Of a stretch of 52,297 nucleotides of DNA, positions 8,384 to 20,026 are shown piece by piece. Source of the DNA: Fidelibacterota bacterium (GTDB taxonomy: Bacteria; Fidelibacterota; UBA8477; JABMPR01); the NCBI GenBank assembly GCA_018650795.1, contig JABIFG010000173.1:1-52297 (forward strand), in the 5' to 3' direction. How positions within the stretch are numbered: the first letter of the stretch is position 1; each line of letters begins with the position of its first letter. The translations under genes were made by a program, and so were the position numbers. Below the pieces are notes generated by a model. It worked only from the letters and a program-made list of their open reading frames with translations. It was not told where the DNA came from and made no database searches.

Positions 8384-9340
8384 ATGAAAATTAGTGACAT
8401 CCTCCACGAGAGGAAAGACCCCTTTGTAAGCTTTGAAATTATTCCGCCTGCTCGAGGCAGAAGCGCCCGTGAAATTTATGAAATTATTGACGAGCTGATA
8501 GAATTCAAACCCCCCTTTATTGACGTGACGAGCCATGCAGCGGACTCATATTTCATTGAACAGGAAAATGGCTCTTTTACCCGTCACATAAAGCGAAAGC
8601 GCCCAGGAACTATTGGATTGTGCGCTGCTATTAAATATCGATATCGTGTTGAAGCTGTTCCGCATCTGCTCTGCCAGGGTTTTACCAAGCAAGAGACAGA
8701 AGATGCCTTGATTGAATTGAATTACCTGGGTATTGACAATGTGCTGGCGATTCGTGGAGATCAGTTACAGTATCAAAAACCCCATCCCGTTGGTCGAGAA
8801 GCTAACGACCATGCTCTGGATTTGGTCAAACAAATAAGTAATATGAATCGCGGTAAGTATTTGGAAGATATTCTAGATGCGGATGAATCAGATTTCTGTA
8901 TTGGCGTGGGTGGCTACCCTGAGAAGCACCCTGATTCTCCCAGTAAAAATGCTGATATTAGATATTTGAAAATGAAAGTAGATGCCGGGGCTCAGTATAT
9001 CGTAACCCAGATGTTTTTTGACAATCAGGACTATTATGATTTTGTGGCTCAGTGTCGTGACGAAGGAATTACAGTTCCTATCATTCCCGGTATAAAACTG
9101 GCCACACGCAAAACTCAGTTACGCTCCTTACCCCATGCATTTTCAGTGAATATTCCAGATGAATTAGTTAAAAATCTCGAGCTAGCCGAAACCTCCCATG
9201 AGCGGGCAGAAATTGGTATAAAACATGCCCTTGAACAATGTGAAGATTTGTTGAATAATGGTGTGGAATGTCTTCATTTTTACGTCATGCAGGACGCACG
9301 ACTAGTGAAGCAGGTAGCCAGATCACTAAATCTGACTTAG
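8384..9340 (+). CDS. metF: Methylenetetrahydrofolate reductase
   Basis: Cytosolic flavoprotein reducing 5,10-methylene-THF to 5-methyl-THF for methionine synthesis. At 318 residues it is a TIM barrel of normal bacterial MetF length. The N-terminus VSFEIIPPARG, the segment DNVLAIRGDQ (substrate/FAD region), and DAGAQYIVTQMFFDNQDYYDF with PIIPGIK are diagnostic. The 64-base leader holds no room for a SAM riboswitch. Its 3' end overlaps the convergent birA stop by four bases. Confidence 0.93.
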   Translation: MKISDILHERKDPFVSFEIIPPARGRSAREIYEIIDELIEFKPPFIDVTSHAADSYFIEQENGSFTRHIKRKRPGTIGLCAAIKYRYRVEAVPHLLCQGFTKQETEDALIELNYLGIDNVLAIRGDQLQYQKPHPVGREANDHALDLVKQISNMNRGKYLEDILDADESDFCIGVGGYPEKHPDSPSKNADIRYLKMKVDAGAQYIVTQMFFDNQDYYDFVAQCRDEGITVPIIPGIKLATRKTQLRSLPHAFSVNIPDELVKNLELAETSHERAEIGIKHALEQCEDLLNNGVECLHFYVMQDARLVKQVARSLNLT

Positions 9341-10107
9341 GCGGATGTGCTAAGACGAATTTCGCCTGTTTGAAAAGCTTGTAGATTCCCCTCAATATTG
9401 ATAAGTGCATCACCCCTCACGTTGATTCCTGAGAATATCCCTTCACAGGTGCTACCTCCGGTTTTCCAAATAACAGATTGATTCAATTTGTAAGCCTTGC
9501 TGTTCCAGTCAGCAGCCAGGTGTTTTTTATTATCCAGCACAGTTAAATTCTCCAAAAATTCACCAATGAGTGAATGAGCGAGGCTCAAGCTATCAGGATT
9601 ATCCACACCCTCCAAGTGCAAGGATGTTGATTGGTTTTGAATAGAGTCGGAAAAATGATGCTTATGATGGCTCAGGTTTATCCCAATCCCTATTATCGCT
9701 GAGCTCACCTTTTCACCTTGCCACTGGAGCTCTGTGAGTATACCTCCGCATTTCTTCCCACCAATCATGATGTCATTGGGCCATTTCAGTTGAACGTCAC
9801 CGTTTAAGAGAGGCACAGTGATTTTATGGACAATCATGCCAGTGTATATAGAGAGAAGCTGGAGATTGTGGGAAAGAGAACTTACCCGGCCAAGGTGGAG
9901 TGACATCCACAGGCCCAAGCCGGCAGCAGATTCCCACTTCCGATCTTTCTGACCCTTGCCCTGAGTTTGCTCATCACTTATGATGAGGATATTTGCCCCT
10001 CGGAATTCCTTTCGTCGTCTTTTTAGCTCAAGATTGGTGGAATCCACCGTTTTAAGCAAGATTACTTCATCCAGGTCGGGATGGGAAATCACAGGGAGAG
10101 AAGCCAA
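9337..10107 (-). CDS. birA: Biotin--[acetyl-CoA-carboxylase] ligase (no DNA-binding domain)
   Basis: Activates biotin with ATP and attaches it to the biotin carrier protein. Recognised by TQGKGQKDRKW followed by AAGLGLWMSL (nucleotide/biotin loop, less basic than the usual GRGRRGR), KWPNDIMIGGKKCGGIL (catalytic Lys-Trp-Pro-Asn-Asp) and IIGIGINL. A small C-terminal SH3-like domain (about 210-256) is present. The N-terminal helix-turn-helix of E. coli BirA is absent, so it is not a repressor. It is the last gene of the minus-strand set that encodes its probable substrate, the biotin carrier at 12391-12891. It is 16 bases after the mutase. Confidence 0.9.
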   Translation of the reverse strand: MASLPVISHPDLDEVILLKTVDSTNLELKRRRKEFRGANILIISDEQTQGKGQKDRKWESAAGLGLWMSLHLGRVSSLSHNLQLLSIYTGMIVHKITVPLLNGDVQLKWPNDIMIGGKKCGGILTELQWQGEKVSSAIIGIGINLSHHKHHFSDSIQNQSTSLHLEGVDNPDSLSLAHSLIGEFLENLTVLDNKKHLAADWNSKAYKLNQSVIWKTGGSTCEGIFSGINVRGDALINIEGNLQAFQTGEIRLSTSA

Positions 10108-10123
10108 TGATTAGGAATGACTA

Positions 10124-11623
10124 TTAACTCTGGTATTCACCGAAAACGGATCGGAGGGGATTAGAAATTTCACCAATTGAAGCGTATTCACGGACGGCTG
10201 CTAGAATAAATGGGAATAGGTTTAAATCATGATCTTGAGCTGCTGTTTTTAGAGCTGACAATGAATTATCAAGAGCCGTCTGATCTCTGCCAGCTTTGAT
10301 AGTAGTCAAGTCTCTCAATTGTCCCTGTGCCGCCCTGGCGTCGAGCTTTAGAACATCAGGATGAGTTTCTTCTTCATCTACAAATTTATTTTGCCCCACA
10401 ACAACACGATCTCCCTGTTCTATATCCTGCTGATACTGATAGGCGCTGTTGCCAATTTCATTCTGGAAATAACCTAGCTCGATGGCCTTTACCGCACCAC
10501 CCAACTCATCTACCTTTTTGAGATAGGCGAATACTTCCTGTTCTAGTTTGTCAGTCAATGTTTCAATCACTTCTGAGCCCGCTAACGGATCGACATAATT
10601 GGTGACTCCGCTTTCAAAACCGATCACCTGCTGGGTTCTTAGTGCTAATCTGACAGATTCCTCAGTTGGAAGGGCCAGCGCCTCGTCTCGTGAGTTGGTA
10701 TGCAGTGACTGAGTGCCACCCAACACAGCCGCTAGAGCTTGCAAGGTTACACGCACCACATTATTGTCAACCTGCTGGGCGGTCAGAGTAGACCCCCCCG
10801 TTTGAGTATGGAATCGGCACATCATGGCTTTGGGGTTGGTCGCTCCAAACCGATCTTTCATGATTTTAGCCCAGATACGACGTGAAACCCGGAACTTGGC
10901 TACCTCTTCCATCAAATCATTGTGAGCATTCCAGAAAAACGAAAGTCGAGCTCCAAACTTGTTCACATCTAGACCAGCTGCAATGGCAGCTTCTACATAG
11001 GCGATCCCATTGGCAAAAGTAAAGGCCAATTCCTGTGAAGCTGTCGATCCGGCTTCCCGGATATGGTATCCCGAGATAGAAATAGTATTCCAGTTGGGGA
11101 TGTGCTCATTACAGTATGAGAAAATATCTGTAATCAGACGTAAAGATGCCTGAGGGGGAAAAATGTATGTCCCCCTGGCAATGTATTCCTTAAGCACATC
11201 ATTTTGGATTGTCCCGCGCAAAGTCTGGCTCTCCACACCTTGTTTCTCAGCCACCACCTGATACATGGCCAGTAGGATAATGGCGGTTGAATTGATGGTC
11301 ATGGAAGTTGATACTTTGTCCAGGGGGATCCCCTCAAAGAGAACTTCCATATCAGCTAATGTATCAATGGGAACCCCTACTTTGCCAATTTCCCCTTCAG
11401 CGATGGGATCATCAGAATCATACCCAATCTGGGTTGGCAGATCAAAAGCAACAGATAGACCAGTGGTTCCCTGATCTAGCAAATATCTATATCTGGCATT
11501 TGAGTCCCTGGCACTGGAAAAACCGGCGTATTGGCGCATCGTCCATTTCCTGGAGCGGTACATCTCCTCATAAATCCCCTTTGTGAAGGGGTACTGACCT
11601 GCTTTTTCCCCAGGCTTACTCAT
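10124..11623 (-). CDS. Methylmalonyl-CoA mutase large subunit (catalytic chain, no B12 domain)
   Basis: Catalyses the B12-dependent rearrangement of (R)-methylmalonyl-CoA and succinyl-CoA. The 499 residues cover only the substrate-binding TIM barrel; the cobalamin domain must be a separate gene outside the window, as in archaeal-type split mutases. RQYAGFSSA retains the Tyr that distinguishes methylmalonyl- from isobutyryl-CoA mutases. [11 protein letters not shown] carries the catalytic His, and [12 protein letters not shown] and [10 protein letters not shown] are intact. It lies between a TerB-J gene (nine-base gap) and birA, downstream of the carboxylase subunits, which supports a propionate degradation pathway. 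Confidence 0.92.
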   Translation of the reverse strand: MSKPGEKAGQYPFTKGIYEEMYRSRKWTMRQYAGFSSARDSNARYRYLLDQGTTGLSVAFDLPTQIGYDSDDPIAEGEIGKVGVPIDTLADMEVLFEGIPLDKVSTSMTINSTAIILLAMYQVVAEKQGVESQTLRGTIQNDVLKEYIARGTYIFPPQASLRLITDIFSYCNEHIPNWNTISISGYHIREAGSTASQELAFTFANGIAYVEAAIAAGLDVNKFGARLSFFWNAHNDLMEEVAKFRVSRRIWAKIMKDRFGATNPKAMMCRFHTQTGGSTLTAQQVDNNVVRVTLQALAAVLGGTQSLHTNSRDEALALPTEESVRLALRTQQVIGFESGVTNYVDPLAGSEVIETLTDKLEQEVFAYLKKVDELGGAVKAIELGYFQNEIGNSAYQYQQDIEQGDRVVVGQNKFVDEEETHPDVLKLDARAAQGQLRDLTTIKAGRDQTALDNSLSALKTAAQDHDLNLFPFILAAVREYASIGEISNPLRSVFGEYQS

Positions 11624-11632
11624 GGAGTACTC

Positions 11633-12355
11633 CTAAATCCCACGTTCAGTCTTGATTTGCTGGTAGGCTTCATTAATCGCTTTGAATTTATCCTCAGCCA
11701 TTTTTTGGAACTCTGGTCCAAGATGTTGAACCTTGTCCGGGTGAAAACGCCTCGCCATGGAACGATACGCTTTTTTTAACTCTTGATCAGTAGCAGCAGG
11801 ATCGATCTCCAATATCGTATAATAGGAGTTAGTGTTTTTAATAAAGATGGCCATGATCGCATCGACATCACTGGCATTCAGTTTCAAATGCTGTCCAATT
11901 TCCTGAATAATCTCAACTTCACTGGCATGGACCTGACCATCAGCCTGGCTAATTCCAAATAAAACATGCATGAGCTGAAGTTTCTCAGCAGTATTCATAT
12001 GACTATTTATCTGATTGGCTATTTCATAAATGTAGTAGTCTTGGTCCAGCAAATTCTTTAACAATACCAGCATTTCCTGGGCGTTATCGCGACCAAAACT
12101 ATTTATGAGGAATTGCTTTACATAATCTAATTCTGCTTTGACTACCTTTCCATCTGCCTTCATGACTGCAGCAACCAAAACCAACATGGCAATGGCAAAA
12201 TCACCTGGTCTGGTCTGTTGTGAAATTCTAGGACGAGACCCTTGTCCCATGTTTGGGTTCACATCGACCTGACCGCCTAACCACCATCCAATTAATCCAC
12301 CGATGGGTCCGGCAAAAGCCCACCCAAGTCCAGCTCCGAACATTCTACCTAGCAT
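11633..12355 (-). CDS. DjlA-like co-chaperone: TerB domain plus C-terminal J domain
   Basis: 240 residues. A Gly-rich hydrophobic N-terminus (about 1-28, GAGLGWAFAGPIGGLIGWWLGG) resembles a membrane-associating glycine-zipper helix. It is followed by a TerB/DjlA-type helical domain (about 50-165, AAVMKADGKVVKAELDYV and a second FGISQADGQVHASE) and a J domain (about 172-240) with the essential HPD (RRFHPDKVQ). It should stimulate a DnaK ATPase. Its position inside the carboxylase/mutase operon, 35 bases after the biotin carrier and nine before the mutase, is unexpected. A role in folding or assembly of these large enzymes is speculation. Confidence 0.85.
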   Translation of the reverse strand: MLGRMFGAGLGWAFAGPIGGLIGWWLGGQVDVNPNMGQGSRPRISQQTRPGDFAIAMLVLVAAVMKADGKVVKAELDYVKQFLINSFGRDNAQEMLVLLKNLLDQDYYIYEIANQINSHMNTAEKLQLMHVLFGISQADGQVHASEVEIIQEIGQHLKLNASDVDAIMAIFIKNTNSYYTILEIDPAATDQELKKAYRSMARRFHPDKVQHLGPEFQKMAEDKFKAINEAYQQIKTERGI

Positions 12356-12390
12356 TTGATATCCAATATTTTAATTATCATCAGAATAGA

Positions 12391-12891
12391 TTATACAATC
12401 TCGATGATATTTGTTCCCTTTTCAACAGTTTGTCCTTCGTTGACACTTATTTTCTGAACCACACCACTGACTGGAGATTTAATCTCATTCTCCATCTTCA
12501 TGGCTTCGATGAGGAGGAGAGGTTCACCCTCTTTTACCTCATCCCCCGGAACATGAAAAATTTTAGTGACCAGCCCTGGAATTTGTGCGCTTATCAAGCC
12601 GACCTTGGTCTCCTGCATTGAATCCCAACCCAGTTCTCTAAGGTGAAGATGTACCGCATCCAGGAGTTCTAAATTTATGGGTGTGCCATTTACATTCACA
12701 CGATTTGCCTCGTTGGGGCAGATCCCAACCACAAAGGAGCGATTATTCACCAGTACACTATATACTCCAGAATGGATCTGTATTGCCTGGAAATGCAATG
12801 TTTTTCCATCCACATTGATGATTAATCCATCCGATTCGAAATTGAAATCCACTTCCAGGGACCGCTGACTGGTGTTGATCTCATACTTCAT
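12391..12891 (-). CDS. Biotin carrier protein with BT-like tether domain (acyl-CoA carboxylase)
   Basis: 166 residues. The C-terminal 75 form a biotinyl domain with the target lysine K132 in EAMKMEN. The first 95 or so resemble the beta-rich BT (tether) region found between biotin carboxylase and BCCP in propionyl-CoA carboxylase alpha chains. With the preceding biotin carboxylase gene it therefore reads as an alpha chain split in two. Start and upstream stop overlap (TGATG), giving translational coupling and 1:1 synthesis. The carboxyltransferase (beta) subunit is not in the window. Confidence 0.88.
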   Translation of the reverse strand: MKYEINTSQRSLEVDFNFESDGLIINVDGKTLHFQAIQIHSGVYSVLVNNRSFVVGICPNEANRVNVNGTPINLELLDAVHLHLRELGWDSMQETKVGLISAQIPGLVTKIFHVPGDEVKEGEPLLLIEAMKMENEIKSPVSGVVQKISVNEGQTVEKGTNIIEIV

Positions 12892-14393
12892 CAGGCATTT
12901 CTCCCGAGTTGAGCATTAACCCAGTTTGAACGCGTTTTCTTGGTTGAATTAGACGTGTTCGAACTATGTTTAATTTGATTTTGATGATGATAGAGCGATC
13001 CAGCTGCAACCAACAATACCTCATCTGTCGAAGTTGCCAGGTCGGCATGGAGTTCGTCTTTAAAATTGGCATAGAAGTGAGTATCGTAGGTCCCCTCACG
13101 GAAGACGGGGTGCCTTATTACGGCTCGACAAAATTGAATAGTTGTTTCGATACCGCCAATATAAAATTCTCGAAGCGCTCGTTCACTTCGGTTTAGTGCT
13201 GACTCCCGATCTTTTGCCCAACAGATTAGCTTCCCAAGCATGGGATCATAATAGGGTGTAATCTCGATACCCTGTCTGATGGCTCCATCGAATCTAGTAC
13301 CTGTTCCATCGGGGATTTGCAGCATCACTATTTCTCCCGTAGAGGGAGCAAAGTCATGCGTAGCATCTTCAGCGTAGATACGACATTCAACAGCATGACC
13401 AGAAGTCTTAATATTCTCTTGATCAATGGATAAAGGCTGGCCAGAGGCAATCCGGATTTGTTCAGCGACCAGATCTATTCCCGTCACCATCTCAGTGACA
13501 GGATGTTCCACCTGTAGACGTGTATTCATCTCGAGGAAATAATAATTTCTGTGTTTATCGACCAGAAATTCAACCGTTCCTGCACCAACATAGCTGCAAC
13601 TCTCAGCAGTTTCTACTGCAGCCTGACCCATCTTTAATCTGAGCCCATCATCGATGAATGGACTGGGAGATTCTTCAATCACCTTCTGATAGCGTCTTTG
13701 TATGGAGCATTCCCTTTCATTCAGGTGGATGGTGTTCCCATGGGTATCAGCTAGAATCTGGAATTCAATATGATGAGGCTCTTCAAGGTACTTCTCAATG
13801 TAGACCCGGCCATCACCGAAAGCAGATTGAGATTCCCTTTGGGCTTTGCCTACTGCATCCTCAAAGTCAGTAGCGGCGTGAACAATTCGCATTCCTTTTC
13901 CACCGCCACCACCAGCAGCTTTGATGAGAACCGGAAAACCGATTTCTTTAGCGACATTTAGGGCTACAGCAATGTCGGCAATTGGCTCTTCTGTGCCTGG
14001 AACTACCGGTACTTGGGTCTTGAGCATGGTTTGTCTGGCCATGGTTTTATCACCCATGATCTTAATGGCGGATGCAGGGGGGCCGATAAATACTATGCCT
14101 GCCTCAGAAACCTCTTTGGCAAAATCTGTATTTTCAGATAAAAATCCGTAACCGGGATGAACGGCCTCCGCCCCGGATTCTTTGGCTACTTCAAGTATCT
14201 TCTCATAGTTGAGATAACTCTCAGTAGAGGGAGCTGGACCAATGAGATACGCTTCATCTGCAAAAAGTACATGGGGGGCAGTGCGATCGGCTTCTGAAAA
14301 AACAGCTACTACTTCAATTCCCATTTCGCGGCAAGTGCGCATCACCCTTAAGGCAATTTCGCCTCGATTTGCGATCAGTATTTTCTTAAACAT
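12891..14393 (-). CDS. Biotin carboxylase subunit of acyl-CoA (propionyl-CoA) carboxylase
   Basis: ATP-dependent carboxylation of biotin on the carrier protein. 500 residues with the full ATP-grasp fold: KILIANRGEIA at the N-terminus, glycine loop KAAGGGGGKGMR, ERECSIQRRYQKVIEE, and catalytic EMNTRLQVEHPVTE. The last 30 or so residues are a Ser/Thr/Asn/Lys-rich tail not seen in standard AccC, probably an unstructured linker left where a fused BT domain would begin. Neighbouring methylmalonyl-CoA mutase and BT-type carrier argue for propionyl-CoA rather than acetyl-CoA or pyruvate as substrate, but AccC from fatty-acid synthesis cannot be excluded. It starts directly after the ligA stop. Confidence 0.88.
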   Translation of the reverse strand: MFKKILIANRGEIALRVMRTCREMGIEVVAVFSEADRTAPHVLFADEAYLIGPAPSTESYLNYEKILEVAKESGAEAVHPGYGFLSENTDFAKEVSEAGIVFIGPPASAIKIMGDKTMARQTMLKTQVPVVPGTEEPIADIAVALNVAKEIGFPVLIKAAGGGGGKGMRIVHAATDFEDAVGKAQRESQSAFGDGRVYIEKYLEEPHHIEFQILADTHGNTIHLNERECSIQRRYQKVIEESPSPFIDDGLRLKMGQAAVETAESCSYVGAGTVEFLVDKHRNYYFLEMNTRLQVEHPVTEMVTGIDLVAEQIRIASGQPLSIDQENIKTSGHAVECRIYAEDATHDFAPSTGEIVMLQIPDGTGTRFDGAIRQGIEITPYYDPMLGKLICWAKDRESALNRSERALREFYIGGIETTIQFCRAVIRHPVFREGTYDTHFYANFKDELHADLATSTDEVLLVAAGSLYHHQNQIKHSSNTSNSTKKTRSNWVNAQLGRNA

Positions 14394-16683
<2,290 letters not shown>

Positions 16684-16758
16684 AGTCTTTCCTCCAGTCC
16701 TTTAGCGGGGCGAAACTAAACGACAGTCACGCCTATTGCAAATAATTTTGTGCCTCGC

Positions 16759-17253
16759 TTATTTGAAAGCCAAAATATCCTTCTCAAAGACCTTGTGATC
16801 TGTATAGCCCACATATTTGCGTTGAATGTTGAAATCTCTATCTATAACAAAGGTAGTTGGTATGCCGCGGACACCTCCATAGGCTTGCACGACACTCCCA
16901 TCACCATATACAATCGGGTAATTGATGTTCATTTTCTTAGCAAAGGGGACAACTACTTTGGGGCCACCCTGATCCAGGGAGATGCCTAATACAACCACAT
17001 CATCTTTATAGTCTTCCTGTAGTTTTATAAAGCTGGGAATTTCCATTTTACAGGGACCACACCAGGTAGCCCAGAAGTCTACAATAATAACCTTACCCTT
17101 ATAATCAGATAGAGAAACCTTCTGACCATCAAGGTCAGTCAGAGTAAAGTCTGGAGCACTTTGAGCAGATACAGATGTTGTACCTATCATGAAAATACCG
17201 AAAATCACAAATAGGATGGCGGCTGAGCTGGCGATAATTTTATTTCTTTTCAT
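16759..17253 (-). CDS. Periplasmic TlpA-family thioredoxin
   Basis: Exported thiol-disulfide oxidoreductase. The signal peptide/anchor (about residues 1-31) ends in VSAQS, followed by an AhpC/TSA-thioredoxin fold with the active site FWATWCGPCKME and the cis-Pro region GIPTTFVI. The frame is open to 17298, but GAAGGA at the right distance and the signal peptide make ATG 17253 the start (164 residues). The CGPC motif and TlpA type suggest a reductase for cytochrome c maturation or general periplasmic thiol reduction. It is divergent from the GH13 gene, with a shared 198-base upstream region. Confidence 0.88.
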   Translation of the reverse strand: MKRNKIIASSAAILFVIFGIFMIGTTSVSAQSAPDFTLTDLDGQKVSLSDYKGKVIIVDFWATWCGPCKMEIPSFIKLQEDYKDDVVVLGISLDQGGPKVVVPFAKKMNINYPIVYGDGSVVQAYGGVRGIPTTFVIDRDFNIQRKYVGYTDHKVFEKDILAFK

Positions 17254-17451
17254 ACAATTCCTTCTTTCGTTGTTGCTCTTAGAGCGATTAGCACCCATCG
17301 AGTTACAAATAACTGCAATGAATATGACTTTATAATCGCTTGAATCACATTATGTTTCTTCGCAATGGCTTGAAAAGTGCCTAAATGTCTGCCAGCAGTC
17401 AATTTCAAGCAACCAAAGAGACTGTTTTCGGAGAAAAAGGGGAAAACTCAT

Positions 17452-19485
17452 ATGAGTCCCAGTAAAATTAGCATGAGTTTGGTTGTCATCCTGGTGATGG
17501 CGGCCTGTAACAATTCGGAGTTGGTAAAAGATATGACATCAAATTCTAAAGATATTGCCGCAGTTGATGAAAAATTGGGGCTTAGTCGAAATCAAGATGA
17601 AGTGACTTTTCGTCTTTTCGCACCGGGAGAAAAACAGGTAAACCTGGTCCTCTTTCAAAAATATAATGATTCTGAAGGTGAGAACCTCGCTATGGTTCAG
17701 AAAAGCAATGGCGTTTGGGAGCTTACCCTTCAAGATGCCAGCCTCACAAAGTATTACGCATATTCAGCAACTGGTAAAAATCAGCAAATAATTCCCGACC
17801 CCTATTCTCATGCTGTTGTTAGACAGAATCACTTCAAATATCCCAGCAAATCAATCATTTTGCCAAGGGATGACTTTGATTGGCAGGGAGACAAGGTTGC
17901 TTCTACAGCAATCGGAGATCTGGTTATTCTTGAGGCACATCTTAGAGATATGACGGTTCATTCCAGTGCTGGGACTCAAAAGCCAGGGACTTATCAGGGC
18001 TTCGTCGAGACAGATCAGAAGGGTGGCATCTCCCACCTGAAAGATATGGGCTATAATGCCATTGAATTTTTGCCTCTACAGGAATTTGGCAATATCGAAA
18101 TCGACTATAAGAATTCAGAATTAAGTACCTGGAATGACTGGAATCCCTACGAGGCCAATCATTGGGGTTATATGACTTCATTTTTCTTCGCTCCGGAAAT
18201 TTATTACGGATCCGACGGTGTAAGGGATAGAGGCGTCTGGGTTGGACAGGATGGTCAAGCTGTCAATGAGATGAAAGAAATGGTGAGGGCGCTACATAAA
18301 GAAGGTATATCAGTCATCCTGGATGTGGTCTACAACCATGTTTCCCAATATGATGAAAATCCGTTTAAGCTCATCAACAAAGACTACTACTTTCGATTAG
18401 ATGAAGCAGGGGAATATCTCTCACATAGTGGCTGTGGAAATGATTTTAAAACCGAGAATGCCATGTCGCGGAAAATGATCATCGAAAGTCTCTTGCATTG
18501 GATGAATGAGTATCACATCGATGGCTTTCGTTTTGATCTGGCTGCCATGATTGATCTGGAGACCGTAGATGCCATCACTGCTGCAACGCAGGCAGTCAAC
18601 CCAAATGTCATCCTGATTGGCGAACCCTGGGGTGGAGGTGGCTACAACCCACGTGAATTGGCAGATCATGGCTGGGCATCCTGGAATGATCATTTTCGGA
18701 ATAGTGTTAAGGGACGCAATCCTCGTGAAAATGACTATGGATTTATTTTTGGGAAGCTGTGGGATGGGAATAAAACAGAGCATTATAAAAAACTCATGCG
18801 GGGATACTTACAAAGTGAGGGCGGACACTTTAAACATCCCGCTCAAAGTGTGAATTATCTTGAAAGTCACGATGATAATACCATAGGTGATTTTATTAGA
18901 ATGTCTCTTGGAAAGGTAGGAGCATCTGAAGTAGTCACCCGCGCGCAGGTCGCTCAATTATCAAGTGAAGAACTGGCCATACATAAGCTGGCTGCCTTGA
19001 ACCTTTTGACCAGTCAGGGTCCGGTTATGATAGCCCAGGGACAAAGTTGGGGTCGTGCGAAGGTGATTGCCAATAGTGTTGGTAATGATCAGAATGCGGG
19101 ACAACTTGATCATAATTCATACGAGAAAGATGATGAAACCAATTGGCTTAACTGGGACGAAAAAGAGCTCAATCATGATCTGGTTGACTATTACCGGGGT
19201 TTGGTCGCAATCCGAAACAAATATGCTGAAATCAGAAATGTGGATACAGGTTACCGTCAATTTATTGATGGATCCAATGAACTTTCCTATGGCATGAATA
19301 TGACTGGCGAGAATCAGATAATCGTATTACTGAATGGCGATCAGGATGCCGGTTCAGAATTTTCCTTACCGCCAGGAATCTGGACCATTCTGGCCAATGC
19401 CAATCAAGCAAGTACCGAAGGTCTCGGGAGCATAGAAAAAGTCGCTGAAGTAGCTGAGCAATCTGGTCTTATTCTGGTACAATAG
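17452..19485 (+). CDS. GH13 pullulanase/isoamylase-type lipoprotein
   Basis: Predicted alpha-glucan debranching or related alpha-glucosidic enzyme anchored as a lipoprotein: the N-terminal hydrophobic run ends in VMAAC-NN. An N-terminal CBM48-like domain (about 50-140, [18 protein letters not shown]) precedes the (beta/alpha)8 barrel. GH13 regions: [19 protein letters not shown] with nucleophile D362, [10 protein letters not shown] with acid/base E391, IV YLESHDD with D474. All three catalytic acids are present. The pullulanase YNWGYDP motif is altered to an [14 protein letters not shown] segment. ATG 17452 was preferred over ATG 17377, because it has AGGGG upstream and places the lipobox properly. 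Exact linkage specificity cannot be read from sequence. Confidence 0.85.
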   Translation: MSPSKISMSLVVILVMAACNNSELVKDMTSNSKDIAAVDEKLGLSRNQDEVTFRLFAPGEKQVNLVLFQKYNDSEGENLAMVQKSNGVWELTLQDASLTKYYAYSATGKNQQIIPDPYSHAVVRQNHFKYPSKSIILPRDDFDWQGDKVASTAIGDLVILEAHLRDMTVHSSAGTQKPGTYQGFVETDQKGGISHLKDMGYNAIEFLPLQEFGNIEIDYKNSELSTWNDWNPYEANHWGYMTSFFFAPEIYYGSDGVRDRGVWVGQDGQAVNEMKEMVRALHKEGISVILDVVYNHVSQYDENPFKLINKDYYFRLDEAGEYLSHSGCGNDFKTENAMSRKMIIESLLHWMNEYHIDGFRFDLAAMIDLETVDAITAATQAVNPNVILIGEPWGGGGYNPRELADHGWASWNDHFRNSVKGRNPRENDYGFIFGKLWDGNKTEHYKKLMRGYLQSEGGHFKHPAQSVNYLESHDDNTIGDFIRMSLGKVGASEVVTRAQVAQLSSEELAIHKLAALNLLTSQGPVMIAQGQSWGRAKVIANSVGNDQNAGQLDHNSYEKDDETNWLNWDEKELNHDLVDYYRGLVAIRNKYAEIRNVDTGYRQFIDGSNELSYGMNMTGENQIIVLLNGDQDAGSEFSLPPGIWTILANANQASTEGLGSIEKVAEVAEQSGLILVQ

Positions 19486-19493
19486 GAGTTAGC

Positions 19494-19916
19494 ATGAAGT
19501 CAACTACCAAATATCTTCACTTAAGAGTTCCTGAGCGGATGGGATTTGTAAATATTACCCGAGATGTAGAATCTATTGTGCATGAAAGTGGCGTTCAGGA
19601 AGGGCTTTGCCTTGTCAATGCCATGCATATTACAGCCTCAGTCTTCATTAATGATGAAGAATCCGGTTTGAAAGAAGATTATAAACGCTGGCTAGAGTGG
19701 TTGGCTCCATTTGACGCCAGTCCAGAGCGATACCACCATAATCGTACAGGTGAGGACAATGGGGATGCCCATCACAAACGGCAGATTATGGGGCGGGAGG
19801 TGGTTGTAGCCATCACAAAAGGTCGTCTGGATTTTGGTACCTGGGAACAGATATTCTATGGTGAATTTGATGGTAGACGGGACAAGCGTGTGTTGGTTAA
19901 AATTATAGGTGAGTGA
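19494..19916 (+). CDS. YjbQ / UPF0047 family protein
   Basis: 140 residues, normal for the family, some of whose members have weak thiamine-phosphate synthase activity in vivo. Diagnostic segments are [20 protein letters not shown] and [11 protein letters not shown], with the clustered histidines and acidic residues of the trimeric active site, and [16 protein letters not shown] near the end. It follows the GH13 gene by eight bases with GGAG upstream of ATG 19494, so the two are probably co-transcribed. The biological role is unresolved in the family. Confidence 0.9.
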   Translation: MKSTTKYLHLRVPERMGFVNITRDVESIVHESGVQEGLCLVNAMHITASVFINDEESGLKEDYKRWLEWLAPFDASPERYHHNRTGEDNGDAHHKRQIMGREVVVAITKGRLDFGTWEQIFYGEFDGRRDKRVLVKIIGE

Positions 19917-19976
19917 GCTCTAATACGAAGGTATGATATTCTCCGTTGTGCCCTTTGAGAAACTCTCTATGTCAGC

Positions 19977-20026
19977 TAACCCAGTAAACTCATTAAATCC
20001 AGCGACCCAATAACTCAGTAACTCAA
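19977..20026. repeat. Degenerate 8-9 base tandem repeat (TAACYCAG-like)
   Basis: Six adjoining units: TAACCCAG, TAAACTCAT, TAAATCCAG, CGACCCAA, TAACTCAG, TAACTCAA. It fills the gap between the convergent yjbQ and SGNH genes and runs into the SGNH stop codon. There is no gene in 19917-20022. Confidence 0.5.

Noticed and set aside
10124-11623. Isobutyryl-CoA mutase instead of methylmalonyl-CoA mutase
   Set aside because: The RQYAGF motif keeps the Tyr typical of methylmalonyl-CoA mutases, and carboxylase genes are adjacent.
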